Below, one piece after another: positions 26,801 to 37,165 of a stretch of 64,000 bases of DNA; the first letter of the stretch is position 1; each line of letters begins with the position of its first letter. The stretch lies in contig CM072801.1 in NCBI GenBank assembly GCA_037013495.1, positions 30,182,001-30,246,000 of the forward strand, in the 5' to 3' direction. This DNA is from Hippophae tibetana (taxonomy: Eukaryota; Streptophyta; Magnoliopsida; Rosales; Elaeagnaceae). The position numbers and the translations under genes are program-made. The notes below the pieces were generated by a model, which was given only the letters and a program-made list of their open reading frames with translations, did no database searches and was not told where the DNA came from.

Positions 26801-29800
26801 AGTTTAGTTATCGGCATGTTTTTTAACCAAAATTACTTTGTTTACACTACTTGCCAACCTCTAATAGGTTGGTGGCATCTTATTGCATTATTTTCAGTTC
26901 TTGTTCTTTTGGGTTCTAATTTGATAATCTTAACCCTTTTCTAAGCAATTTACTCATTCTTAATCCTTCGAGTTCCTATGTTGTTCGCCTAAAGGTTCCG
27001 CATCATTTGGTATCAAATCCTTGGTTGTTGAAAATATGGTATCTATCTTCATATTTTCATTTTTTGAAATTTACATTTAAAAAGACTTTGTACATTTAAT
27101 TTTCTTTGCTTTCATAAGGAACAAACCACAAAGAAAGAGAGATATTTGCATAACAAGTCTTGTGTTTTCTTACAATTTTGTAGTCATTATTTTGTCTTTC
27201 GACTTAATTTCCTAGTTTTATTTAAATTCTTTGTAACTTTTTCTTGTTTTATGTTTTCTGTGTGCAACCTATTTTTGCTTTTAAAAGAAACAATAGAGCT
27301 ACTGCATTTCGTAGTTTCAACAAAAACTAGGTTATTAATATCGGTGGCAATATTAAACTATTGTAACTTTTAATTCGTGCATCGAAATGACTATTGTACT
27401 GTATCAAACGTAGCTCTTTCGATTCCTAAAAACACACTGCAAGAATATTTTAGTTATCAGCATTTTTTAGCCATAATTACTTTGTTTACACTACTTTCCA
27501 ACCTCTAAAAGATAGGTGGCATCTCATTGCATTGTTTTCAGTTCTGGTTCTTTTGGGTTCCAATTTGATCATCTTAACCCATTTCGAAGCAATTTACTCA
27601 TTCTTAATCCTTTGAGTTCATATGTTGTTCCCCTAAAGGTTCGGCATCATTTGGTATCAAAGCCTTTGTTGCTGAAAATATGTTATCTATGTTCTTATAT
27701 TTATTTTTTGAATTTTACATTTAAAAAAACTTTGTCCATTGAATTTTCCGTGTTTTCATTAGACACAAATCACAAAGAAAGATAGATATTTGTATACCAT
27801 ACCTTGTGTTTTCTTTTAATTTTGTTGTCATTATTTTGTCTTTCGATTTCATTTCCTTTCTTTCTTGAAATTTCTTGTACCTTTTTCTTGTGTCATGTTT
27901 TCTGTGTTCAATCTGTTTTTTATTGAAAGAAACTATAGAGATACTACAGTTCATAGTTTCAAGAAAAACAAGGTCATTAATATCGGTGGCAATATTAAAC
28001 TGTTGTAACTTTTAAATCGTGCATCGAAATGCCTATTATAATATAGCAAATAGCAGCTCTTTCGATTCCTAAAAAGACAATGAAAGAATAGTTTAGTTAT
28101 CGGCATGTTTTTTAACCAAAATTACTTTGTTTACACTACTTGCCAACCTCTAATAGGTTGGTGGCATCTTATTGCATTTTTTTCAGTTCTTGTTCTTTTG
28201 GGTTCTAATTTGATAATCTTAACCCTTTTCTAAGCAATTTACTCATTCTTAATCCTTCGAGTTCCTATGTTGTTCGCTTAAAGGTTCCGCATCATTTGGT
28301 ATCAAATCCTTTGTTGTTGAAAATATGGTATCTATCTTCATATTTTCATTTTTTGAAATTTACATTTAAAAAGACTTTGTACATTTAATTTTCTTTGCTT
28401 TCATAAGGAACAAACCACAAAGAAAGAGAGATATTTGTATAACTAGTCTTGTGTTTTCTTACAATTTTGTAGTCATTATTTTGTCTTTCGACTTAATTTC
28501 CTATTTTTATTTAAATTCTTTGTACCTTTTTCTTGTTTTATGTTTTCTGTGTGCAACCTAATTTTTCTTTTGAAAGAAACAATAGAGCTACTGCATTTCG
28601 TAGTTTCAAGAAAAACTAGATTATTAATATCGGTGGCAATATTAAACTATTGTAACTTTTAATTCGTGCATCGAAATGGCTATGGTACTGTAGCAAATCG
28701 TAGCTCTTTCGATTCCTAAAAAGAAACTACAAGAATAGTTTAGTTATCGGCATTTTTTAGCCATAATTACTTTGTTTACACTACTTTCCAACCTCTAAAA
28801 GGTTGGTGGCATCTCATTGCATTGTTTTCAGTTCTTGTTCTTTTGGGTTCCAATTTGATCATCTTAACCCTTTTGTAAGAAATTTACTCATTCTTAATCC
28901 TTCGAATTCCTATGTTGTTCCCCTAAAGGTTCCGCATCATTTGGTATCAATACCTTGGTTGCTGAAAATATGGTAGCTATCTTCATATTTTCATTTTTTG
29001 AATTTTACATTTAAAAAGACTTTGTACATTTAATTTTCTTTGCTTTCATAAGGAACAAACCAGAAAGAAAGAGAGATATTTGCATAACTAGTCTTGTGTT
29101 TTCTTACAATTTTGTAGTCATTATTTTGTCTTTCGACATAATTTCCTAGTTTTATTTAAATTCTTTGTACCTTTTTCTTGATTTATGTTTTCTGTGTGCA
29201 ACTTATTTTTGCTTTTGAAAGAAACAATAGAGCTACTGCATTTCGTAGTTTCAAGAAAAACTAGGTTATTAATATCGGTGGAAATATTAACCTATTGTAA
29301 CTTTTAATTCGTGCATCGAAATGACTATTGTACTGTATCAAATCGGAGCTCTTTCGATTCCTAAAAACACACAGCAAGAATAGTTTAGTTATCCGCATTT
29401 TTTTAGCCATAATTACTTTGTTTACACTACTTTCCAACCTCTAAAAGATAGGTGGCATCTCATTGCATTGTTTTCAGTTCTGGTTCTTTTGGGTTCCAAT
29501 TTGATCATCTTAACCCATTTCGAAGCAATTTACTCATTCTTAATCCTTTGAGTTCATATGTTGTTCCCGTAAAGGTTCGACATCATTTGGTATCAAAGCC
29601 TTTGTTGCTGAAAATATGTTATCTATGTTCTTATATTTATTTTTTGAATTTTACATTTAAAAAAACTTTGTCCATTGAATTTTCCGTGTTTTCATTAGAC
29701 ACAAATCACAAAGAAAGATAGATATTTGTATACCATACCTTGTGTTTTCTTTTAATTTTGTTGTCATTATTTTGTCTTTCGATTTCATTTCCTTTCTTTC

Positions 29801-30075
29801 TTGAAATTTCTTGTACCTTTTTCTTGTGTCATGTTTTCTGTGTTCAATCTGTTTTTTATTGAAAGAAACTATAGAGATACTACAGTTCATAGTTTCAAGA
29901 AAAACAAGGTCATTAATATCGGTGGCAATATTAAACTGTTGTAACTTTTAAATCGTGCATCGAAATGCCTATTATAATATAGCAAATAGCAGCTCTTTCG
30001 ATTCCTAAAAAGACAATGAAAGAATAGTTTAGTTATCGGCATGTTTTTTAACCAAAATTACTTTGTTTACACTAC
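17822..30075. repeat. Highly homogenised higher-order repeat block
   Basis: Class A copies at 17842, 19776, 21712, 23001, 24937, 26226, 27515 and 29451 are nearly identical. Their spacings are 1934, 1936, 1289, 1936, 1289, 1289 and 1936 bp, so the block is built from trimers (A, B1, B2) and dimers in which the B copy is a B1/B2 hybrid. The B1 mark is GCATCTTATTGCATT with GAAATTTACATTT; the B2 mark is ATCAATACCTTGG. In the hybrids B1 gives way to B2-type sequence (TTGCATAACAAGTC, CTTTTAAAAGAAAC) around the middle of the monomer. A 5-monomer unit of 3225 bp recurs, and 24937-29451 is a 7-monomer variant (4514 bp). Class A copies with GTTCCCGTAAAGG occur only at 17842, 24937 and 29451. This is the signature of recent unequal exchange. 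Confidence 0.85.
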
Positions 30076-33000
30076 AGGCCAACCTCTAATAGGTTGATGG
30101 CATCTCATTGCATTGTTTTCAGTTCTTGTTCTTTTGGGTTCTAATTTGATAATCTTAACCCTTTTCTAAGCAATTTACTCATTCTTAATCCTTCGAGTTC
30201 CTATGTTGTACCCCTAAAGGTTCCGCATCATTTGGTATCAAAGCCTTGGTTGCTGAAAATATGGTAGCTATCTTCATATTTTCATTTTTTGAATTTTACA
30301 TTTAAAAAGACTTTGTCTATTTAATTTTCTTTGCTTTCATAAGGAACAAACCACAAAGAAAGAGAGATATTTGCATAACTAGTCTTGTGTTTTCTTACAA
30401 TTTTGTAGTCATTATTTTGTCTTTCGACTTAATTTTCTAGTTTTATTTAAATTCTTTGTATCTTTTTCTTGTTTTATGTTTTCTGTGTGCAACCTATTTT
30501 TGCTTTTGAAAGAAACAATAGAGCTACTGCATTTCGTAGTTTCTAGAAAAACAAGGTTATTAATATCGGTGGCAATATTAAACTATTGTAACTTTTAATT
30601 CGTGCATCGAAATGACTATTGTACTGTATCAAATCGGAGCTCTTTCGATTCCTAAAAACACACTGCAAGAATAGTTTAATTATCCGCATTTTTTTAGCCA
30701 TAATTACTTTGTTTACACTACTTTCCAACCTCTAAAAGATAGGTGGCATCTCATTGCATTGTTTTCAGTTCTTGTTCTTTTGGGTTCCAATTTGATCATC
30801 TTAACCCTTTTGTAAGAAATTTACTCATTCTTAATCCTTCGAGTTCCTATGTTGTTCCCCTAAAGGTTCCGCATCATTTGGTATCAATACCTTGGTTGCT
30901 GAAAATATGGTAGCTATCTTCATATTTTCATTTTTTGAATTTTACATTTAAAAAGACTTTGTACATTTAATTTTCTTTGCTTTCATAAGGAACAAACCAC
31001 AAAGAAAGAGAGATATTTGCATAACTAGTCTTGTGTTTTCTTGCAATTTTGTAGTCATTATTTTGTCTTTCGACTTAATTTCCTAGTTTTATTTAAATTC
31101 TTTATACCTTTTTCTTGTTTTATGTTTTCTGTGTGCAACCTATTTTTTCTTTTGAAAGAAACAATAGAGCTACTGCATTTCGTAGTTTCAAGAAAAACAA
31201 GGTTATTAATATCGGTGGAAATATTAACCTATTGTAACTTTTAATTCGTGCATCGAAATGACTATTGTACTGTATCAAATCGGAGCTCTTTCGATTCCTA
31301 AAAACACACTGCAAGAATAGTTTAGTTATCCGCATTTTTTTAGCCATAATTACTTTGTTTACACTACTTTCCAACCTCTAAAAGATAGGTGGCATCTCAT
31401 TGCATTGTTTTCAGTTCTTGTTCTTTTAGGTTCCAATTTGATCATCTTACCCCATTTCGAAGCAATTCACTCATTCTTAATCCTTTGAGTTCATATGTTG
31501 TTCCCATAAAGGTTCGGCATCATTTGGTATCAAAGCCTTTGTTGCTGAAAATATGTTATCTATGTTCTTATATTTATTTTTTGAATTTTACATTTAATAA
31601 AACTTTGTCCATTGAATTTTCTGTGTTTTCATTAGACAAAAATCACAACGAAAGATAGATATTTGTATACCAAGTCTTGTATTTTCTTTTAATTTTGTTG
31701 TCATTATTTTGTCTTTCGATTTCATTTCCTTTCTTCCTTGAAATTCTTTGTACCTTTTTCTATTGTCATGTTTTCTGAGTTCAATCTATTTTTGTTGTTG
31801 AAAGAAACAATAGAGAAACTACAGTTCATAGTTTGAAGAGAAACTAGGTTATTAATATTGGTGGAAATATTAATTTGTTGTAACTTTTAATTCGTGCATC
31901 GAAATGACTATTATAATGTAGCAAATCGCAGCTCATTCGATTCCTAAAAAGGGAAGGAAAGAATAGTTTAGTTATCGGCATGTTTTTTAACCAAAATTAC
32001 TTTGTTTACACTACAGGCCAACCTCTAATAGGTTGATGGCATCTCATTGCATTGTTTTCAGTTCTTGTTCTTTTGGGTTCTAATTTGATAATCTTAACCC
32101 TTTTCTAAGCAATTTACTCATTCTTAATCCTTCGAGTTCCTATGTTGTACCCCTAAAGGTTCCGCATCATTTGGTATCAAAGCCTTGGTTGCTGAAAATA
32201 TGGTAGCTATCTTCATATTTTCATTTTTTGAATTTTACATTTAAAAAGACTTTGTCTATTTAATTTTCTTTGCTTTCATAAGGAACAAACCACAAAGAAA
32301 GAGAGATATTTGCATAACTAGTCTTGTGTTTTCTTACAATTTTGTAGTCATTATTTTGTCTTTCGACTTAATTTTCTAGTTTTATTTAAATTCTTTGTAT
32401 CTTTTTCTTGTTTTATGTTTTCTGTGTGCAACCTATTTTTGCTTTTGAAAGAAACAATAGAGCTACTGCATTTCGTAGTTTCTAGAAAAACAAGGTTATT
32501 AATATCGGTGGCAATATTAAACTATTGTAACTTTTAATTCGTGCATCGAAATGACTATTGTACTGTATCAAATCGGAGCTCTTTCGATTCCTAAAAACAC
32601 ACTGCAAGAATAGTTTAGTTATCCGCATTTTTTTAGCCATAATTACTTTGTTTACACTACTTTCCAACCTCTAAAAGATAGGTGGCATCTCATTGCATTG
32701 TTTTCAGTTCTTGTTCTTTTGGGTTCCAATTTGATCATCTTAACCCTTTTGTAAGAAATTTACTCATTCTTAATCCTTCGAGTTCCTATGTTGTTCCCCT
32801 AAAGGTTCCGCATCATTTGGTATCAATACCTTGGTTGCTGAAAATATGGTAGCTATCTTCATATTTTCATTTTTTGAATTTTACATTTAAAAAGACTTTG
32901 TACATTTAATTTTCTTTGCTTTCATAAGGAACAAACCACAAAGAAAGAGAGATATTTGCATAACTAGTCTTGTGTTTTCTTACAATTTTGTAGTCATTAT

Positions 33001-35005
33001 TTTGTCTTTCGACTTAATTTTCTAGTTTTATTTAAATTCTTTGTACCTTTTTCTTGTTTTATGTTTTCTGTGTGCAACCTATTTTTGCTTTTGAAAGAAA
33101 CAATAGAGCTACTGCATTTCGTAGTTTCAAGAAAAACAAGGTTATTAATATCGGTGGCAATATTAAACTATTGTAACTTTTAATTCGTGCATCGAAATGA
33201 CTATGGTACTGTATCAAATCGTAGCTCTTTCGATTCCTAAAAACACACTACAAGAATAGTTTAGTTATCGGCATTTTTTTAGCCATAATTACTTTGTTTA
33301 CACTACTTTCCAACCTCTAATTGGTTGGTGGCATCTTATTGCATTTTTTTCAGTTCTTGTTCTTTTGGGATCTTATTTGATAATCTTAACCCTTTTCTAA
33401 GCAATTTACTCATTCTTAATCCTTCGAGTTCCTATGTTGTTCCCCTAAAGGTTCCGCATCATTTGGTATCAAATCCTTGGTTGTTGAAAAATGGTATCTA
33501 TCTTCATATTTTCATTTTTTGAATTTTACATTTGAAAAGACTTTGTACATTTAATTTTCTTTGCTTTCATAAGGAACAAACCACAAAGAAAGAGAGATAT
33601 TTGTATAACTAGTCTTGTGTTTTCTTACAATTTGTAGTCATTATTATGTCTTTCGACTTAATTTCCTATTTTTATTTAAATTCTTAGTACCTTTTTCTTG
33701 TTTTATGTTTTCTGTGTGTAACCTATTTTTTCTTTTGAAAGAAACAATAGAGCTACTGCATTTCGTAGTTTCAAGAAAAACTAGATTATTAATATCGGTG
33801 TCAATATTAAACTATTGTAACTTTTAATTCGTGCATCGAAATGGCTATGGTACTGTATCAAATCGTAGCTCTTTCGATTCCTAAAAAGAAACTACAAGAA
33901 TAGTTTAGTTATCGGCATTTTTTTAGCCATAATTACTTTGTTTACACTACTTTCCAACCTCTAAAAGGTTGGTGGCATCTCATTGCATTGTTTTCAGTTC
34001 TTGTTCTTTTGGGTTCCAATTTGATCATCTTAACCATTTTGTAAGAAATTTACTCATTCTTAATCCTTCGAGTTCCTATGTTGTTCCCCTAAAGGTTCCG
34101 CATCATTTGGTATCAAAACCTTGGTTGCTGAAAATATGGTAGCTATCTTCATATTTTCATTTTTTGAATTTTACATTTAAAAAGACTTTGTACATTTAAT
34201 TTTCTTTGCTTTCATAAGGAAAAAACCACAAAGAAAGAGAGATATTTGCATAACTAGTCTTGTGTTTTCTTACAATTTTGTAGTCATTATTTTGTCTTTC
34301 GATATAATTTCCTAGTTTTATTTAAATTCTTTGTACCTTTTTCTTGATTTATGTTTTCTGTGTGCAACCTATTTTTGCTTTTGAAAGAAACAATAGAGCT
34401 ACTGCATTTCGTAGTTTCAAGAAAAACTAGGTTATTAATATCGGTGGAAATATTAACCTATTGTAACTTTTAATTCGTGCATCGAAATGACTATTTTACT
34501 GTATCAAATCAGAGCTCTTTCGATTCCTAAAAACACACTGCAAGAATAGTTTAGTTATCCGCATTTTTTTAGCCATAATTACTTTGTTTACACTACTTTC
34601 CAACCTCTAAAAGATAGGTGGCATCTCATTGCATTGTTTTCAGTTCTTGTTCTTTTGGGTTCCAATTTGATCATCTTAACCCATTTCGAAGCAATTTACT
34701 CATTCTTAATCCTTTGAGTTCATATGTTGTTCCCCTAAAGGTTCGGCATCATTTGGTATCAAAGCATTTGTTGCTGAAAATATGTTATCTATGTTCTTAT
34801 ATTTATTTTTTGAATTTTACATTTAAAAAAACTTTGTCCATTGAATTTTCTGTGTTTTCATTAGACAAAAATCACAAAGAAAGATAGATATTTGTATACC
34901 ATACCTTGTGTTTTCTTTTAATTTTTTTTTCATTATTTTGTCATTCGATTTCATTTCCTTTCTTTCTTTAAATTCTTTGTTCCTTTTTCTATTGTCATGT
35001 TTTCT
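30076..35005. repeat. B-B-A satellite trimers left of the retrotransposon
   Basis: Anchors lie at 30096 B, 30742 B, 31388 A, 32033 B, 32679 B, 33325 B, 33970 B and 34617 A. The pair at 30096 and 30742 is repeated almost exactly 1937 bp later. The class A copy at 31388, with CATCTTACCCCATTTCG and CATTTAATAAAAC, has a near-twin at about 50205 on the other side of the retrotransposon, eight monomers away once the insertion is subtracted. The last monomer is interrupted by the insertion. Confidence 0.8.
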
Positions 35006-35010
35006 GAGTT
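35006..35010. repeat. Target site duplication, left copy
   Basis: GAGTT directly precedes the TG of the left LTR and is repeated after the CA of the right LTR. Uninterrupted satellite monomers of the same subtype read TTTTCTGAGTTCAATC here, so the pre-insertion site is known exactly. A 5-bp duplication is usual for Ty3/gypsy integrases. Confidence 0.95.
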
Positions 35011-35460
35011 TGATGAACGAAAACCGGCATCGCCGATCTTCGCAAATACTTTGGTTTTAATATTTATAAAACTCTCGCAAGTGCACGAATCATTTCGAAG
35101 AAAATGATAAGTATACTCCCAAGGTCGATCTAAGGAAGGAATGTATGTGGTTTTTAATTTATTATTCAAACTTTTAAAAAACGAAATTAAATCCTAAACA
35201 TCCTGTCACGATAGTTTGGTTTTTGTGTTCCTAATCTAATAACATAAAATAAACATATATACAGATTAATTAAATATAATCTAATAACATAAAAAATAAA
35301 CATATATACAGATTCAATAAATATTCATGCAAATTTTATCATTTATATTAGCGGAGTATTTATGGATATAATAACTAAATTAATTATGCTTGCTCATATT
35401 ATCTAGGTTATTAAAGATATAAATTGATATTTTATTGATTCTCTCTTTTTTATATAAATA

Positions 35461-35606
35461 CCACCTTTGGTGGGGTTAGATATTCTTTGTTAACTAAACA
35501 AATCAATTAACACCTATGGGTGGGGTTGATAACTAATATGCTTAATTAAATTAATTCCTTTTTCTAAGAGATTGAAATTGAATCATTTAAATGCCACCTT
35601 TGGTGG
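35461..35606 (-). repeat. Three small GGTGG hairpins in the 3' LTR
   Basis: CCACCTTTGGTGG occurs at 35461-35473 and 35594-35606, each followed by GGTTAGA. A related CACCTATGGGTGGGGTTGA lies between them at about 35511. Each forms a 4-5 bp stem with a tiny loop. They lie downstream of the TATA box in the sense direction, so they would be in the transcript. Role unknown. Confidence 0.55.
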
Positions 35607-36208
35607 GGTTAGACAGTTTAAACTTTATTCAAGGTGTCCAAATTAAACATAAGAATTTAATTATCTGAGTACTAACTTTCAAGTTTTAAAACCACTATTG
35701 AAAACATGTTGTCAATACATTTTCACATAATAATTCTTATAAAAACTTTTGAAATAGAGTTTCACTCTAACTACCGGGCGATTGTACCAACAAATAAAAG
35801 AGCACTACTCTAAATTAGACCGGATAACTAAACCTTAAAATCTAATTTTCAGTTTTAAGTTTGTAATGAAAAATAATATATTTCTCTCTAACATTCTTAA
35901 TATAAAATCTTGAATAAAAACAAAATCAATTCATTTTAGAAATTTTCACCTATTTAATATTTCGCAAGCATAACAACGTTATTATTATATCATGTTTATA
36001 AACAGCTAGCAGAGTTAAATTTAATCATAGACAAATTAAATATAACATGTAAGAATAAAGCATAAAAATAACTGTAAAGAAAATAAAATCCTTACAGAAC
36101 TTCGACGCTATTCCCGTTGCTAGAAAACCTCCAGCGGAATTTGCACTTCCATATATTGAATCAAAAACTAAATTATTACAAAAACATTACAAGTTCCTCT
36201 CAAAAAGA

Positions 36209-36343
36209 GAAGAACACTAAAACTAAGAGAATTGAACTAAAAACTAAGAAGGAAACTAAGAAAAACTTAGAAACTAAGAAAGAAACTAAGGAAAACTCAA
36301 AAAAACTAAGAAATGAGAGAAAGAAAGAAGAGAGAAGTGTGGT
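36209..36343 (-). repeat. Imperfect AAACTAAG/GA-rich minisatellite in the 3' LTR
   Basis: Units based on AAACTAAG and AAGAAAC repeat irregularly and grade into a GAAAGAAAGAAGAGAG purine run. The same block is in the other LTR at 47836-47970. It lies just downstream of the TATA box in the sense direction, so it gives the start of the transcript a CT-rich character. The open frames across it are low-complexity artefacts. Confidence 0.6.
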
Positions 36344-36377
36344 TTGAAGGTGTGTTTTGAAGTGAAGGGAAAGGGGG

Positions 36378-36386
36378 TATTTATAG
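36378..36386 (-). promoter_or_regulatory. TATA box copy in the 3' LTR
   Basis: On the minus strand this reads CTATAAATA, a canonical plant TATA element. It is identical to the copy at 48005-48013. As the downstream LTR copy it would direct transcription out of the element toward the left satellite, if active. Confidence 0.65.
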
Positions 36387-36452
36387 GTGAGGATGGAGAG
36401 AAAAAGTAGAGAAAAAAATGTTAAAAAAATGTAAAAACGCGGATTATTGATT

Positions 36453-36477
36453 GCTGACGTCATTTGATGACGTCAGC
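36453..36477 (-). promoter_or_regulatory. TGACGTCA palindrome in the 3' LTR
   Basis: GCTGACGTCA, a five-base spacer TTTGA, then TGACGTCAGC: a perfect 10-bp inverted repeat in which each arm contains the bZIP octamer TGACGTCA. It lies about 66 bp upstream of the TATA box on the minus strand. The same palindrome is at 48080-48104. Confidence 0.65.
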
Positions 36478-36498
36478 ATGACATGGGGCGGCTGCATA

Positions 36499-36624
36499 GT
36501 ACCGGGTATGAACAGTGCCGAGTCTGATGAACAGTACCGGGGTATGAACAGTGCCGAGTCTGATGAACAGTACCGGGGTATGAACAGTGCCGAGTCTGAT
36601 GAACAGTAACCGCGGATGAACAGT
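36499..36624 (-). repeat. 36-bp minisatellite upstream of the 3' LTR TATA box, 3 full units
   Basis: Units at 36517-36552, 36553-36588 and 36589-36624 are preceded by a half unit. Each unit is two half-repeats of 19 and 17 bp that both end TGAACAGT. Because 36 is divisible by three, all frames stay open and make spurious repeat proteins. The other LTR has four units plus a 17-bp half unit. Confidence 0.85.
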
Positions 36625-36641
36625 GCCGCGCGTTGCTGCTT

Positions 36642-36705
36642 GGGGTGGTGCTGGGCGCTGGGGCGCGGCGGCCGGGCGGTGGGGCGCGGCGGCCGGGCGG
36701 CGCGT
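36642..36705 (+). other. GC-rich, G-run segment with 21-bp duplication in the 3' LTR
   Basis: In a region that is otherwise AT-rich, this segment has plus-strand G runs at 36642-36645, 36653-36655, 36660-36663, 36674-36676, 36681-36684 and 36695-36697. A 21-bp unit starting GGGGCGCGGCGG is present twice (36660-36680 and 36681-36701), whereas the 5' LTR has one partial copy. The spacing could allow a G-quadruplex with one long loop; that is inference. Confidence 0.55.
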
Positions 36706-37002
36706 TTTTCTCCTTTTTGACATTTTTGACCTTTTTGACCCATTTTGTCCAATTTTTCCATATTTGTCGACCTTTCCGCATTTATTTATTAATATATTTG
36801 TGATGTATTGCTTCCAGTATTCCTCTTTGAGTTTTTAAGTTGCGTTTTTAAGCCAAAATACCTGAAAAACAATAAAAATACCCGTGATTCCGAAAAAGAC
36901 AAATTTATATAAATATATGATAAAACATATAAATATATATATTTTTAGTCAATTAATGTGCATAAAATCATGGTTATTTTAGTGCTTTTTGAGCACTCAT
37001 CA

Positions 37003-37014
37003 CAACCCCCAACC
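37003..37014 (-). other. Polypurine tract of the retrotransposon
   Basis: On the minus strand GGTTGGGGGTTG directly abuts the first base of the 3' LTR. This is the position and composition expected for the plus-strand DNA primer in reverse transcription. The T residues within it are common in plant Ty3/gypsy tracts. Confidence 0.75.
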
Positions 37015-37019
37015 AGCTT

Positions 37020-37165
37020 CTTGCTAGTCCCTTAGCAAGAGAAGCGATAAAAACTAAAAATTAAACTATCCTAAATCACTTTCGTGGATTGAAACGGTTG
37101 CATTTAGCCTATGCAACAAGCCGTTAAACCCCTAGGTTGCCCTAGTGGACGAGTTTGAGTCTCGT
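37020..37165 (-). other. Cluster of four hairpins beside the polypurine tract
   Basis: Four inverted repeats follow each other: CTTGCTA/TAGCAAG (37020-37026 with 37033-37039); a bulged stem AACGG+TTGCAT with ATGCAA+CCGTT (37093-37103 with 37111-37125, four-base bulge); CTAGG/CCTAG (37132-37136 with 37141-37145); and ACGAG/CTCGT (37149-37153 with 37161-37165). They would form at the 3' end of the genomic RNA just before the polypurine tract. A structured RNA role is inferred. Confidence 0.5.

Larger units (their letters stand above)
1..35010. repeat. Left satellite array, ~645-bp monomer, about 54 copies
   Basis: The whole stretch is a head-to-tail tandem array. A convenient anchor, GTGGCATCTCATTGCATTG and close variants, recurs about every 645 bp (near 525, 1167, 1815, 2459, 3104, 3748, 4363, 5009, 5653, 6299 and so on to 34617). 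Two classes are visible. Class B has CCCTTTTCTAAG or CCCTTTTGTAAG after the anchor and later ATATGGTATCTATCTTCAT. Class A has CCCATTTCGAAG and later ATATGTTATCTAT. Base composition is strongly AT-rich with T-rich runs on the plus strand. No monomer carries a long open frame; the recurrent 60-89 codon frames shift and break between copies. No gene, tRNA or rRNA is seen. I do not recognise the satellite family. Confidence 0.97.
35011..37002 (-). repeat. 3' LTR of the retrotransposon (1992 bp)
   Basis: It matches 46636-48653 over its full length, starting TGATGAACGA and ending GCACTCATCA. It is the downstream LTR because coding is on the minus strand and the polypurine tract abuts its inner edge at 37003. 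Differences from the other copy include one-base changes near 35558, 35662, 35930 and 36993, single-base indels near 35176 and 36133, one 36-bp repeat unit plus a 17-bp half unit fewer, and an extra 21-bp GC-rich duplication near 36660-36701. Open frames within it come from the minisatellite and low-complexity sequence. Confidence 0.96.

Noticed and set aside
314-34887. Dozens of 60-89 codon open frames on both strands in the left satellite
   Set aside because: They repeat with the monomer period, occur in overlapping frames on both strands, and are broken by substitutions and indels in sister copies. They are shadows of AT-rich repeat sequence, not genes.
1-35010. Direct repeats considered as a CRISPR array
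   Set aside because: The repeat unit is about 645 bp with no short repeat/spacer alternation and the genome is a plant's.
36117-36347. Lysine-rich plus-strand open frame in the LTR, repeated at 47768-47974
   Set aside because: It is antisense to the element and made of the AAACTAAG/GA-rich minisatellite.
36444-36781. Open frames of about 87-105 codons with a repeated 12-residue unit in the 3' LTR
   Set aside because: They are produced by the 36-bp minisatellite, whose length is a multiple of three and so stays open in every frame. They lie upstream of the TATA box. The equivalents in the 5' LTR (48071-48412) were rejected likewise.
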